Notes: generated by a model from the sequence alone, not told the origin. Numbered from the stretch's first letter, positions 10,303 through 19,787 are shown. The stretch: 64,000 nucleotides of DNA from Candidatus Nitrospira neomarina (GCF_032051675.1 NZ_CP116968.1:3162001-3226000), one strand, 5' to 3'. Numbers and translations are program-made.

Positions 10303-10905
10303 CTACGACAACCCGCGCAATTCTCCTGCTCGAAGCTCCCTCCATTGTCCTGGCGCAAGAGAGCCCAACCGAATCGGCCCGATGGCGACACGAATGATCC
10401 TTAGAGTCGGATGTCCCACTTGAGCAGTCATATGTCGAATCTGCCGGTTCATGCCTTCCTGAATTTCCATCCGCAACCATGCCGTAGGAACGGATTTGCG
10501 AAAACGAATAGGGACCGGACGAGGATAGACGTCTGGCTCTTCATGAAGAAGCTGCACCTTAGCCGGTCGGGTCCTTTTGCCCTTGACCATAACGCCCTCC
10601 CGAAGCCCCATGAGGGCTGATTCATCCGGAATACGTTCCACTTGCACCAAATAGGTTTTGGAAACTTTTTGAAATGGCGAGGTCAGACGATGAGCCAGAT
10701 CTCCATCAGAAGTCAGCAGCAGAAGGCCCTCACTATCCATATCCAATCGACCGGCCGGATACACCCGTGCATCAGCCACATAGTCGGCTAACGTCGGACG
10801 TCCTTCTGAATCGGTAAATTTTGACAGGATCCCGTAAGGCTTATGCAGCATCAGATGTCGATGAGATGCTTGCGAGGATGTGCCAGCTTGAAATTTGGAC
10901 TTCAT
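10303..10905 (-). CDS. rluE: RsuA/RluE-family 23S rRNA pseudouridine synthase
   Basis: Isomerises uridine to pseudouridine in rRNA. The 200-residue protein has the catalytic motif GRLDMDSEGLLLLTSDG with D55 as the expected catalytic Asp, the N-terminal LMLHKPYGILSKF strand, and the EGMNRQIRHM motif typical of the RsuA/RluB/RluE/RluF group. It lacks the N-terminal S4 RNA-binding domain, as does E. coli RluE, so modification of 23S U2457 is the best guess. No clear Shine-Dalgarno site precedes the ATG at 10905. The gene stands alone between two minus-strand neighbours. Confidence 0.85.
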   Translation of the reverse strand: MKSKFQAGTSSQASHRHLMLHKPYGILSKFTDSEGRPTLADYVADARVYPAGRLDMDSEGLLLLTSDGDLAHRLTSPFQKVSKTYLVQVERIPDESALMGLREGVMVKGKRTRPAKVQLLHEEPDVYPRPVPIRFRKSVPTAWLRMEIQEGMNRQIRHMTAQVGHPTLRIIRVAIGPIRLGSLAPGQWRELRAGELRGLS

Positions 10906-10974
10906 TAATCTGCGCGTCCGGTCAATAAAAAAATGCCTCTCCTGACTTTCTACATGACCTTTCCTCTGCCTCCC

Positions 10975-11208
10975 TCAATTATTCCAGGAAGAACATCCGA
11001 CGGGAGTGATACCACAAAACTTCACCTTAGCTGACGCCGTATCTACCACAAACATTCCTCCCTGAACTCCCTCAACTCTAATCCCTTGGTAACGACCAGG
11101 AATAAGATCCTCATTGATAGAAACGACAGGACCTGAAAAAGCTCGGCTCACCCCCACAACACTCACAAGCATCAAACCAAAAATTAATAGTTTTCTCCAT
11201 GTCGTCAT
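10975..11208 (-). CDS. Small exported protein of unknown function
   Basis: A 77-residue protein with a signal peptide (positively charged start, hydrophobic LLIFGLMLVSVVGVS, likely cleavage after SRA). The mature part is about 52 residues, contains two Cys near the C-terminus (FCGITPVGCSS) and has no recognised domain. AGGAGGG lies at perfect distance from the second ATG (11208); the first ATG (11214) is too close to it, so 11208 is taken as start. It is probably periplasmic. Located 69 nt downstream of the start of rluE-like gene's upstream side; no functional link is apparent. Confidence 0.65.
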   Translation of the reverse strand: MTTWRKLLIFGLMLVSVVGVSRAFSGPVVSINEDLIPGRYQGIRVEGVQGGMFVVDTASAKVKFCGITPVGCSSWNN

Positions 11209-11675
11209 AAACATCCCTCCTAAAAAATAAAACCTATTTCATCGTTGTCATATTTCCAAGCTCTCTGCGACTATTGGATCAACATCAACCACTTATGGGC
11301 AAGTGAGAAACGTCTCCAACCTGACTACCGTATGAAGGCCTCTCACCGATCAACCCAGTCTCCTTTCACGCCAAATATCATAAGAAATGATCAGACCATA
11401 CAATGTTGATATTTTCTTCATTTAGTCCTAACAGGAATAAGAGATTTTTTATTCCTGAATGCCAATCTAGGTCTCTCATACGGCCCATTTAACAAAAAAG
11501 CAAATAGAACGAACTTCTATCCCATTAAGAGCTGCAGCGCTCCACTCTCTGCCTGTTTGGAATAGGATTCATTGATCTTTTATTGCCCCATCCAAAAATT
11601 TCTGTTACCGTGGCTCACGTAACTACAGTAATCACCTCGCACGTCCCGCTTGTAACTCAAATATAGGACTAACGT
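11209..11675. other. Divergent intergenic region upstream of hflK
   Basis: About 465 AT-rich bases between the small exported-protein gene (minus) and hflK (plus). It must contain promoters for both directions, and the AGGAGGG ribosome-binding site of the small gene at 11214-11220. No confident -35/-10 pair, riboswitch or further gene was recognised. Confidence 0.4.
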
Positions 11676-12716
11676 ATGGCATGGGAACCTAAAGATCCGT
11701 GGGGAGGAAGCGGTCAAGACCCCCTCGATGAAGCGCTTCGGAAAGCACAAGACCAACTCAATCGACTCGTGCCCGGCCGGGGTTTCAAATCAATCATTTA
11801 CATCGTCTTGGCAGTCCTGGCTCTCTGGCAATCGGTGTTTATTGTAGCCCCGGACGAGCAAGGTCTGGTGAAACGATTTGGCGATATTGTCCGCGAGGTT
11901 GAATCCGGCCCACATTTTAAAATTCCATTTGTAGAAACAGTCGACACTCCAAAAGTTGAAAAACTCCATCGAGTGGAGGTGGGATTCCGCCAAGACCGTG
12001 GACGCACCCAATTCGTTCCCAGAGAAGCCCTCATGTTGACCGGTGACATGAATATTCTGTCTCTTGAGTTCATCGTCCAATATAAAATCAAGGAAGCTAA
12101 AAATTATTTATATAAAGTCGCCGATGTCGAGTCCACGATTCACAACGCGGCTGAAGCAGCCATGCGGGAAGTCATCGGCAAAAGTAAAATTGATGAAGCG
12201 CTAACGATCGGCAAAGCCCAGATTCAACAGGAAGCTCAAGACCTGCTTCAAGGCATCCTCGATCAATACCTGGCCGGCGTACAAGTGGCCACAATCCAAC
12301 TTCAGGATGTGAATCCTCCGGATGCCGTCGCCGCGGCTTTTAAAGATGTCGCCAGCGCCAAGGAAGACCGTGAAAAACTCATTAACCAGTCTCACGGCTA
12401 CCGAAACGATCTCATCCCCAGAGCAAAAGGGGAAGCGGCTCAAGGCATCAACCAGGCCAAAGGGAGCGCACAGTCACGGATTGCACGTGCGGAGGGGGAA
12501 GCCAATTACTTTCTCCAGACTTTAAAAGAATACAAACTGGCCAAGGATGTCATCAGTAAACGGGTATACATTGAAACGATGGAAGAAGTCATGGCCAATA
12601 CGGAAAAAATCATTTTGGACTCGAAGGCCTCAGGCAATGTCCTGCCCTTTCTTCCGTTAGACCGCCAATCCCGCTCTAGGGGAGAAACAACCACGCAAGG
12701 AGGGGACTCCCGATGA
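11676..12716 (+). CDS. hflK: HflK, SPFH-domain membrane protease regulator
   Basis: With HflC it forms the membrane complex that surrounds and modulates the FtsH protease. The 346 residues contain a Gly/Asp-rich N-terminal tail, one membrane helix (about 38-57, IIYIVLAVLALWQSVFIV), the SPFH domain opening with the typical APDEQGLVKRFG, and a long charged coiled coil ending in an EVMANTEKIILD segment. It is shorter than E. coli HflK (419 residues), mainly at the N-terminal tail. Its stop overlaps the hflC start by 4 nt, giving a hflKC operon; hflX, which precedes these genes in E. coli, is absent. Confidence 0.94.
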   Translation: MAWEPKDPWGGSGQDPLDEALRKAQDQLNRLVPGRGFKSIIYIVLAVLALWQSVFIVAPDEQGLVKRFGDIVREVESGPHFKIPFVETVDTPKVEKLHRVEVGFRQDRGRTQFVPREALMLTGDMNILSLEFIVQYKIKEAKNYLYKVADVESTIHNAAEAAMREVIGKSKIDEALTIGKAQIQQEAQDLLQGILDQYLAGVQVATIQLQDVNPPDAVAAAFKDVASAKEDREKLINQSHGYRNDLIPRAKGEAAQGINQAKGSAQSRIARAEGEANYFLQTLKEYKLAKDVISKRVYIETMEEVMANTEKIILDSKASGNVLPFLPLDRQSRSRGETTTQGGDSR

Positions 12717-13570
12717 AACAAAATCTCCTCATTGGTGTCATATTAGTTTTTGGATTGCTTTTGGTATTAGGTCTTTCTCCGTTTTTTGTGGTCGATTTAA
12801 CCGAAACAGCTATCGTGGTCGCATTGGGGAAACCTGTCGAGACCATCACGGAACCAGGGCTGAAATTCAAGATTCCCTTTTACCATCAAGTCACCTTTTT
12901 TGATAAACGCTATTTGGACTATGACGCTCCCGTACGCGATGTCATTACTAGTGACAAGAAGTCTATGGTGATCGACAATTTCGCCAAATGGCGCATAGTG
13001 GACCCCTTAAAAGTCTATCAGGCCTTTCAGACACAACGAGGGGCCCTTCAGCGCCTGGACGATATCATTTACTCGGAATTGCGTGTTGAGTTGGGCCGGC
13101 ATGAACTGACGGAAATCGTTTCCGCAAACCGGGCGTTGATCATGAAAGTCGTGTCAGATCGTTCCAACGAAAAAGCCTCGGCCTACGGGCTGGAAGTTTT
13201 GGATGTACGGATCAAGCGGGCTGATTTGCCCGAGCAAAATGAAAAAGCTATTTTCCAACGGATGCAGGCCGAACGGGAACGGCAGGCCAAACAATATCGA
13301 GCAGAGGGAGAGGAAGAAGCCCAAAAGATTCGCTCCGAGGCCGAGAAAGACAAGCAGATCATTCTGGCAGAGGCCTATAAAACCGCACAGGAAATTCGCG
13401 GAGACGGTGAAGCTAAAGCCTACAAAATCTATGCGACCGCCTATCAACAAGGCCCGGAGTTTTTTGAATTTATCCGAACCATGGAAGCCTACAAGAAAAC
13501 CTTTGCGAACAATACGACGTTGGTTCTCTCCCCGGATTCGGAATTCCTCAAGTACCTCAAAAAACGGTAA
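12713..13570 (+). CDS. hflC: HflC, SPFH-domain membrane protease regulator
   Basis: Partner of HflK. The 285-residue protein has an N-terminal membrane anchor (about 5-27, LIGVILVFGLLLVLGLSPFFVV), an SPFH domain with ETAIVVALGKP and EPGLKFKIPF, and an Ala/Glu/Arg-rich coiled coil (about 170-240) followed by a FFEFIRTMEAYKKTF segment typical of the family C-terminus. ATGA overlap with hflK indicates coupled translation. The pentapeptide-repeat gene starts 66 nt after the stop. Confidence 0.94.
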   Translation: MKQNLLIGVILVFGLLLVLGLSPFFVVDLTETAIVVALGKPVETITEPGLKFKIPFYHQVTFFDKRYLDYDAPVRDVITSDKKSMVIDNFAKWRIVDPLKVYQAFQTQRGALQRLDDIIYSELRVELGRHELTEIVSANRALIMKVVSDRSNEKASAYGLEVLDVRIKRADLPEQNEKAIFQRMQAERERQAKQYRAEGEEEAQKIRSEAEKDKQIILAEAYKTAQEIRGDGEAKAYKIYATAYQQGPEFFEFIRTMEAYKKTFANNTTLVLSPDSEFLKYLKKR

Positions 13571-13636
13571 ACAGGCAAAAACCCACCACCTTCAGCCAGG
13601 CGATCCGGTTCGTCGTTCAATCCCGACACTCTCCTC

Positions 13637-14302
13637 ATGGCCAATCCTGAACATGTTGAACGCCTCATCAAGGGAGGGGTCGGGGAATGGAATAAATTTC
13701 GACGGACAAGCCAGTCCATTCAACCAGACCTGAGCGGAGCTGATCTTTCCGGGTACGACTTTACCGGGCTTGATTTAAGCCAGGCCAATCTGGAAGGGGC
13801 AGACCTTTCAGACGCCTATCTCTTTCATGCCAATTTAACAGAAGCCAACCTCTCCGGGGTGAACCTCACCGAAGCCGATGTGCAGGAAGCCAATCTGATC
13901 AAGGCTAATCTCTCACATGCCACCATGACCAGGATTGATTTGTCCGGAACCGGGCTCATTGCCTGCAACCTGGAGGGCGCGAATCTTGAGGGGGCCACCC
14001 TTACACGTGCTTCGCTTCCATGGGGAAATCTTACCCGTGCCAATCTGGCCAAAGCCAAGCTCAACTTAACTGATTTGCGTGAGGCTCAACTCATACAGGC
14101 TAATTTGGAAGGGGCTTCCCTTCAGGATACATCCCTGACCGGGACGAACTTACAGGGAGCCAATCTCCAAGGCGCCACTCATATCTCCATTGATCTGCTC
14201 GCCAAAGCCAAATCTCTGTATCAAACCATCCTTGATCCGGACCTAAAGGGAACCCTTCTGCAATCCCATTCTCACCTTTTCGAAAAACCAGTTGACCTAT
14301 AG
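13637..14302 (+). CDS. Pentapeptide-repeat protein
   Basis: 221 residues, nearly all of it (about 34-190) built of tandem A(D/N)LxX pentapeptides, which fold into a right-handed quadrilateral beta-helix. Two long runs are separated by an irregular turn around residues 110-125. No signal peptide and no other domain are seen, so it is probably cytoplasmic. Proteins of this shape include DNA mimics that protect gyrase, but the sequence gives no sign of that role here. It follows hflC by 66 nt on the same strand and may share its transcript. Function unknown. Confidence 0.85.
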   Translation: MANPEHVERLIKGGVGEWNKFRRTSQSIQPDLSGADLSGYDFTGLDLSQANLEGADLSDAYLFHANLTEANLSGVNLTEADVQEANLIKANLSHATMTRIDLSGTGLIACNLEGANLEGATLTRASLPWGNLTRANLAKAKLNLTDLREAQLIQANLEGASLQDTSLTGTNLQGANLQGATHISIDLLAKAKSLYQTILDPDLKGTLLQSHSHLFEKPVDL

Positions 14303-14521
14303 AAAATAGTTCCAAGCAATTTTAATTTTATTCCTAGGGACGGCTAATTTACGAAGTTTTATCCATGCCATTATTGTACGTATCGATGCAAGGCGGTAAG
14401 CATTTGAAATAGTCTTGTTCAGCAAGGCGGTGGCACTTTGGCAGGCGAAAGGTCAAGATTCGCAGGTAACAATGGACCAAGATCATGTATGAATGGCCAT
14501 TCCCCTGTATCAAGGATCCCG

Positions 14522-16657
14522 CTAAGGAAGAATTCCTTCTGGTTTCAAAATCTTTGGAGTCATCGGTAATTGGATGGTGAAGGTGGTGCCTTTCCGTGGT
14601 TCACTATGTACGCTGACCGTTCCTGAATGAGCATCAACCACATCCTTGACTATCTTCGTCCCCAATCCAGTTCCCCCGGCTTTACCGCTGATCGCATCTT
14701 TAGTAAATAATCTGTCACGGATTTCAGGGGGCATTCCCCCACCCGTATCTGCGACCGTTAACACCACGGTTCTTCCATCTAACCCTATTGACCCACCAAT
14801 GGTGACTGATCCACCGGCAGGGGTTTCCGGAATTGCATTATTGACCAGATTGTAGAGGGCGTTGAACAAACGGTTCTCATCCGCCTGAATGTGCGGAAGG
14901 ACGTCAAGACCTTGCGTGTTTAGGGAAACACCCATCTCCGTGGCATAGAAGCGAAGGATGCCGAAGACGCCTTCGACCACTTCCGACACCTGGCATGGAG
15001 CAAACCGTAGCGGGCTGGATATACCTTTGACCGTATCGGCAATCTCCCGCATGCGACCTTGAATCCGACGGGCATTCTTCACGATCATTTCGACCGCCTC
15101 GTTGGAAAATTTCCTTGAGGCCGACAATTCCTTCGGAGTAACGTCAGGTAACTTCTCAAACAATTCTTGAAGATCGTCGTCTAGCAATTTGGCGCCATTC
15201 AGCACCGGCATGAGCATATTCTTGATATCGTGAGCAATATCCCCTAGCATCACTGTCACGCCAGCGAGTTTTGTTTCTTCCAATAATTCGGCAGTCATTC
15301 GTACCCGCTCGCTAATATCCTTGAACGTCACCACAGCCCCAATTAAAATTCCATTTTCCCGGATCGGCGAAATGTAGTAGTCAACAGGGAAAGAGGTCCC
15401 ATTTTTGCGCCAGAGCACCTCTGTATCATCATGATAAACCGTTCCCTCCCTGAGCGCGGCATGAATAGGACAGGCTTCTCTGGGATAGGGTGACCCCTCG
15501 GGTTTCGTATGATGAATCAGCTCGTGCATCGGCTCGCCAATTAATTCCTCGACCTTGTATCCCAGCATAAGAGTCCCGGCCGGATTCACAAAAGTGGTTT
15601 TGCCTTCTCTATCCAATTCATAGATCCCCTCTCCCGAGGCGGCGAGGATTCGTGCGTAGTGCCTCGCGAGATTTTGGTGTGTTTCCATCACTCTTTGACG
15701 TTCAATGGCCGTGGCGATGCGATCAGCCACTAAACCAAGACTGTGCCACATGAAACTGGTCAAGGGTTGCCGGGAAAACACCGCCATAACCCCCACCACC
15801 TCCTGGTCGATCAGCAACGGATACCCCGCAAAGGACACAAGCCCTTTTTTCTTAGCCCATGCCCGTTCTGGAACCCCGGAATCATTGATGATCGCATTGG
15901 TCAGATAGGGCCTCTTCTCAAAGGCAATCTGACCGATTTGCGAATGGCCAAATGGCACGGAACCGGCCAAATGAGTAGAAAGCCCGGCACTAGCCTGCAG
16001 CTCCAAACCTTCCTCCATAGAATGCATCGTCCAGAAACCGGCCCAAGCCCCATCCAGATGACTTATGAACGAATCCGCACAACCCTGCAGGCGGACACTC
16101 AGCGTTTGGTCACAGTTCAGGACCTGCCCCACCTCCGCCTCAAAGGCCAACATTCGGTTCCGTTCCTCCAGCACCTTCTCCGCCAGTTTCCGCTCAGAAA
16201 TGTCGCGTATGATGCCACAATAAAATGTCTCATTTTCGAGGTCTGATTTTGAAGGAGCCATCTCAATAGGGAATTCCTCCCCGTTCTTTTTCAAACCATG
16301 TAGTTCGAGGGTTTTCACGATGCCGCCCCCATCGACTGCTGATCCCACCCGTTCCATTCCATAGCGATGCGCTTCGTGATACCGAGCCGGGATAATCCGA
16401 GTCAGTGGACTCCCCAGGATTTCCTCGCGGACATACCCAAACATCCTTCTGGCACCCTTATTCCAAGACAAGATGGAGCCGTGCTCATCCCACAAAATAA
16501 TGGCATCCGTGGCGGTCTGTACGACAGATTGAAACCGTTCTTCACTGGCTGTCAACTTCTGAGTCAATTCCCTGGATGAATTCCTGGAAGCCGTACCTTT
16601 TGATGTATGGGTGTGGGTTGTTATGATTTCGCTCCCTGTCGTTTGAGTGTTTTTCAT
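14522..16657 (-). CDS. PAS-GAF-PAS sensor histidine kinase
   Basis: About 711 residues. Order of domains: PAS with a PAC tail (SEERFQSVVQTATDAIILWD to RDISERKLAEK), a GAF domain (EVGQVLNCDQTLS to RIATAIERQRV), a second PAS (ILAASGEGIYELDREGK to FKDISERVRM), a dimerisation helix with phosphoacceptor His in GDIAHDIKNML, and an ATPase domain with N box LYNLVNNAIPE, DTGGGMP and GGTGLGTKIV. No membrane helix is predicted, so it should be cytosolic. The frame stays open upstream to 16753, but that extension overlaps a small gene with a strong ribosome-binding site; the ATG at 16657 is preferred. No response regulator is adjacent; the signal is unknown. Confidence 0.9.
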   Translation of the reverse strand: MKNTQTTGSEIITTHTHTSKGTASRNSSRELTQKLTASEERFQSVVQTATDAIILWDEHGSILSWNKGARRMFGYVREEILGSPLTRIIPARYHEAHRYGMERVGSAVDGGGIVKTLELHGLKKNGEEFPIEMAPSKSDLENETFYCGIIRDISERKLAEKVLEERNRMLAFEAEVGQVLNCDQTLSVRLQGCADSFISHLDGAWAGFWTMHSMEEGLELQASAGLSTHLAGSVPFGHSQIGQIAFEKRPYLTNAIINDSGVPERAWAKKKGLVSFAGYPLLIDQEVVGVMAVFSRQPLTSFMWHSLGLVADRIATAIERQRVMETHQNLARHYARILAASGEGIYELDREGKTTFVNPAGTLMLGYKVEELIGEPMHELIHHTKPEGSPYPREACPIHAALREGTVYHDDTEVLWRKNGTSFPVDYYISPIRENGILIGAVVTFKDISERVRMTAELLEETKLAGVTVMLGDIAHDIKNMLMPVLNGAKLLDDDLQELFEKLPDVTPKELSASRKFSNEAVEMIVKNARRIQGRMREIADTVKGISSPLRFAPCQVSEVVEGVFGILRFYATEMGVSLNTQGLDVLPHIQADENRLFNALYNLVNNAIPETPAGGSVTIGGSIGLDGRTVVLTVADTGGGMPPEIRDRLFTKDAISGKAGGTGLGTKIVKDVVDAHSGTVSVHSEPRKGTTFTIQLPMTPKILKPEGILP

Positions 16658-16721
16658 TGTCTTATGAAATCCATTACAAAATCCTATAAATAAAACCCTT
16701 AAAACTGTATTGAAATACGCT

Positions 16722-16892
16722 TTACGGTGCAGAAGCCCGCCATTTGCGATCAAGAAACCATATGATCCCGTCAGACAACCCCAAAATGACAGTCATGACC
16801 ACCCACCAGGTCCCGACCACTAATACCGGAATCAACAAAAGGCCCACCAATCCCATGACGATCCCTAAAACGGCCCACATGACCAGTTCCAT
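16722..16892 (-). CDS. Small membrane protein (56 residues)
   Basis: A short gene with an excellent ribosome-binding site (GGAGGTG, 5 nt before ATG at 16892). The protein starts MELVMWAVLGIVMG and is almost wholly hydrophobic, with two predicted membrane helices separated by a Pro (LLLIPVLVV) and a charged end (FLDRKWRASAP). No family was recognised. It lies 64 nt upstream of the start chosen for the PAS-GAF kinase and could be its membrane partner, but that is only positional inference. Confidence 0.6.
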   Translation of the reverse strand: MELVMWAVLGIVMGLVGLLLIPVLVVGTWWVVMTVILGLSDGIIWFLDRKWRASAP

Positions 16893-17118
16893 GTTTCACC
16901 TCCATGCAATAAGCTCAGACAAGTTTAGATATGAGGCAGGGGGATCTCCCATTGGACGCTCTCACCTCACCCTTCCCTTCCGAGGGAAACGGTGAGGCGA
17001 AAGAGCCATACTCAAAACCGGCAGGGATTCAACTTCACACTGCTCCGAGCCAGTCGTGAGACACTTTCCTCAGGAAGACTCCCGGGACACCAACAAGCAG
17101 GGGCACCCGGATCGGGCC

Positions 17119-17415
17119 TCAGAAAGTCAGTGACGTCTGATTGATTGTCCTGGCAGTCTCAACTTGTTGGCAGCTTTCTTCCGCCAACATAAGTTGCCCG
17201 CTACTGGCATTTTGGGGAATTCTTCCCAGACAGGCTTTTAAAGTGTCCTGGACACTTCCCACCGCAATTTGCGTGAGACCTTGAGCCTGCGCCTCGGCAG
17301 AAGACATCGGTTCTGTTCCTTGTGGGGCGGCTAAAGTCAGTCCCGGCAGGATCAAAGGAACGAGCGCCATGGAGGCAACAAGAATGGTGCGTTTCATCAA
17401 TAAAGTGTGTTTCAT
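17119..17415 (-). CDS. Small periplasmic protein of unknown function
   Basis: 98 residues with a signal peptide (MKRTILVASMALVPLILPG core, likely cleavage after TLA). The mature part is about 70 residues, Gln/Ala-rich, with two Cys (KACLGRIP and EESCQQVE) that could form a disulfide. The ATG at 17415 has GGAG at good distance; the longer open frame to 17502 has no support. No domain recognised. It lies between two other small membrane or exported proteins, all on the minus strand. Confidence 0.65.
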   Translation of the reverse strand: MKHTLLMKRTILVASMALVPLILPGLTLAAPQGTEPMSSAEAQAQGLTQIAVGSVQDTLKACLGRIPQNASSGQLMLAEESCQQVETARTINQTSLTF

Positions 17416-17546
17416 GGTTATTCTCTCCTTCTTTAAAAAAAAGGTAAAAAAAGTGTCTCCCACGTCACATGGGGCCATATGACGTGGCAAACAAGATGGC
17501 AACCTGCCTAGAAAGTAAAGGTCCTTACTCCTTCAAAGGCAGTTCC

Positions 17547-17642
17547 CTACACAGCGGATGTTGGCCTCTCGATAAAAGACGCATAAATGGCCGCACCCCA
17601 AAAGAGAAACATGAGGCCTAAGAGAGCTTCCAATGGATACAT
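17547..17642 (-). CDS. Very small membrane protein (31 residues)
   Basis: A 31-codon open frame with a plausible ribosome-binding site (GAGGTG, 6 nt before the ATG at 17642). It starts MYPLEALLGLMFLFWGA and ends IERPTSAV: one hydrophobic helix followed by a short polar tail, the architecture of single-span membrane microproteins. No family recognised. It lies upstream of the small periplasmic protein gene on the same strand. Confidence 0.45.
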   Translation of the reverse strand: MYPLEALLGLMFLFWGAAIYASFIERPTSAV

Positions 17643-17995
17643 AGTGTTCACCTCTTTCCTGGGACCGCAGGGGTCAGGAATGAACTCTCCCGGAACCTGA
17701 TCTGACGACCAGCGTTACAATCGAAGCCGTTGATCGGCACCGATTGGTGAGAAGAGTTTAGGCGTAGGCTTGCGGAGACAGAGGAATCAGACGCGCAGGA
17801 AGGAAAGTTGAAGCGCGAGGGATAGGAGAGTCAACGTAGATTCATACGTCATATATCCACGCTATACCTTAAACAGGAGGGTGTCAAGGCTACACCATGT
17901 GCGTCTTTGAGTTAGTCGACAATTAAAGTTGAATTCCCACAAGTCCTGCATGAATGAGAACCCGATCCGTGGAGAGATGGGCAAGGCCGGAGTGT
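17643..17995. other. Region without a recognised gene
   Basis: About 350 bases downstream of the COG0523 GTPase gene. It was examined for a cobalamin riboswitch or a zinc-regulator (Zur-type) palindrome because of the neighbouring CobW-like GTPase; neither was seen. No coding sequence with family resemblance was found. Confidence 0.35.
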
Positions 17996-18925
17996 CTATT
18001 TTCGGCGGATGGCGACCAGGCGGCCAAGCATTTCTTTGGGAAATTGCGAGGGAGGCGAGCTCAGATCAATGCGGGGGCCAACGCCTTGAACCAGCTTCGG
18101 ACCTTCTGAGGTGTTCACGATGCCTTTGATGCGAAGAGTGTTAAGGGGTTGAAGTTCTTGGATGAGCTGTTCGGGCGTGAGGTCGTCAGGAAAGGAGAGT
18201 TCCTCTGCTTCAAATTCCTCATGCGTGTGAGGAAGGAGTTCGGGCTTTCGTTGAGAGTTGGGTGAACCCTTTTTGGCGGGGAGGGAAGGAAAAACAATCG
18301 CCGTATCGATTTCCCCCTGAATGCTTCGAATCACTGGAGCACCAGGGGCCATGTCCTGAAGAAGGTTTTCCAATCGACCGATTGAGTCTGATGGAACTAA
18401 ATCGACTTTATTGAAGACCAACAGATCTGCCGAAGAGACTTGTTGCTCAAACGTGCCCTCCAAGTCCCGCCCGTGTGCCACTTGTTCCGCATTGACGACA
18501 ACCACCGCTAAACTCTCACCCACCCACTCCGTGACGGGCTCACGCCAAAATGTCAGGAGCGTTTCGAAGGGTAAGGCCACGCCGGATGTTTCCACCACCA
18601 CTCGATCCGGACGAATAGTTTCCCACAGATTCTGCAACGTGTTGAGTAATTCACCGGAAAGCTGGCAGCACACACACCCTCCTTCCAGTTCCACATACCC
18701 TGGACCGCCTTCTTCTTGAAGCAGAGCCCGATCAATGCCTAATTCACCAAATTCATTGGAGATCACAGCCAATTTCAGCCCCTGTTGTTGAGCATCCGCA
18801 ATCAAATGCTTGACAAGCGTCGTCTTACCAGCCCCAAGGAAGCCGGACACCACCAATGCCGGAACGCCAAGATCTGCTCCAGCTTTTCCAGTACGTGCAA
18901 CAGCTTCTGGTTTTTCATTGTTCAT
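17996..18925 (-). CDS. CobW/COG0523-family metal-chaperone GTPase
   Basis: A 309-residue G3E-family GTPase. Visible are Walker A GFLGAGKTT (about 28-36), the family signature ELEGGCVCCQL with the metal-binding CxCC, the switch/Walker B region VVVETSGVA, the NKVDL guanine-specificity motif, and a His/Glu-rich linker (HTHEEFEAEEL). Such proteins insert or deliver metals such as Zn, Co or Fe; which metal is served here cannot be told. The ATG at 18925 is preferred because AGGAG lies upstream; the frame also opens with a GTG at 18946 that lacks a ribosome-binding site. Confidence 0.85.
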   Translation of the reverse strand: MNNEKPEAVARTGKAGADLGVPALVVSGFLGAGKTTLVKHLIADAQQQGLKLAVISNEFGELGIDRALLQEEGGPGYVELEGGCVCCQLSGELLNTLQNLWETIRPDRVVVETSGVALPFETLLTFWREPVTEWVGESLAVVVVNAEQVAHGRDLEGTFEQQVSSADLLVFNKVDLVPSDSIGRLENLLQDMAPGAPVIRSIQGEIDTAIVFPSLPAKKGSPNSQRKPELLPHTHEEFEAEELSFPDDLTPEQLIQELQPLNTLRIKGIVNTSEGPKLVQGVGPRIDLSSPPSQFPKEMLGRLVAIRRK

Positions 18926-18985
18926 GGAGGGAATGCTCCTGAGCACTATGGGCCGGGGACCAGAGTCAGATAAAGACAGAATTGA

Positions 18986-19747
18986 TTACTTCTGACTGAT
19001 TTCATACACCAGGAGGACGGAACCACGTATCGAGATTTCACCTGCCGACACCGATGCTTCTCCTCCGCTATCCATCGCCATCGCCATGCGGTATCGACCC
19101 TCAGGAGGGGATGGAGAAACGCCACCTTCCGAGACATTGATCATCCGAACCAATTTGAGGTTCAAGGCCTGAGCCAACGCCTCAGCCTTGGATTGGGCTT
19201 GGGCAGAAGCCTGTTTCAAGACTTCAAGCTTGGTGGGTTGTTCATTTTGCAAGCCCCAGGCAATGCCTGAAAATCTGTTGGCTCCAACCTGTAAAAGCCG
19301 GTCAACGACCTTTCCCACCACCTCAAGATTACGCACCTCCACATTGACCTGGTGGACGACACGATAGCCAATGATACGGGGAACACTGTTCTCTAACGTT
19401 CCATCGGTTGGACGTCGCGGGGGTGGTGGATATTCAGGAATGACGTTCAAGGACGTCGTTTGAATGAACTCAGACGGAATATTAAACCCTCGGCACTCCT
19501 CCAAGACCTTCGCTACCCGCTCCTGATTCTCCTGTTGAACATCGGACAGCTTTTCTCCGACTGTTTCGACCGCAAAACTCAACACCGCTTTATCAGGAGA
19601 CACATTGATCATCCCCTCTGCGGAAACCGTTAATCGTGGAAGATCCTCATCATTCGTTTCCGCCCACCCGGATACCGGGAGCAACAGCAATAAAAATCCC
19701 AGCACCACACCATTCACTAATGTTGAGGCATTCATGGTCGTAGACAT
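18986..19747 (-). CDS. SIMPL-domain (DUF541) periplasmic protein
   Basis: 253 residues with a signal peptide (VNGVVLGFLLLLLPVSGWAE, cleavage likely after the WAE/Ala region) and a SIMPL domain. Family marks are the opening LTVSAEGMINVSPDKAVLSFAVET, the IQTTSLNVIPEY segment, GYRVVHQVNVEVRNL, and the QAQSKAEALAQALN helix near the end. Members include BP26/OMP28-like periplasmic proteins of unknown function, some forming channel-like oligomers. The ATG at 19747 has AGGGGG upstream and gives a proper signal peptide; the frame extends to 19855 without support. Neighbouring genes give no functional clue. Confidence 0.85.
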   Translation of the reverse strand: MSTTMNASTLVNGVVLGFLLLLLPVSGWAETNDEDLPRLTVSAEGMINVSPDKAVLSFAVETVGEKLSDVQQENQERVAKVLEECRGFNIPSEFIQTTSLNVIPEYPPPPRRPTDGTLENSVPRIIGYRVVHQVNVEVRNLEVVGKVVDRLLQVGANRFSGIAWGLQNEQPTKLEVLKQASAQAQSKAEALAQALNLKLVRMINVSEGGVSPSPPEGRYRMAMAMDSGGEASVSAGEISIRGSVLLVYEISQK

Positions 19748-19787
19748 TGACAAACCCCCTGAATGTTTTTGAGAATGGCTTCTAGTT

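Noticed and set aside
9849-10480. Long minus-strand open frame overlapping the rluE-like gene
   Set aside because: It is an alternative frame of the rluE-like gene's 3' end with no family resemblance and no ribosome-binding site.
17643-17995. Cobalamin riboswitch or zinc-responsive operator near the CobW-like GTPase
   Set aside because: No riboswitch core or palindromic zinc-regulator box could be found.
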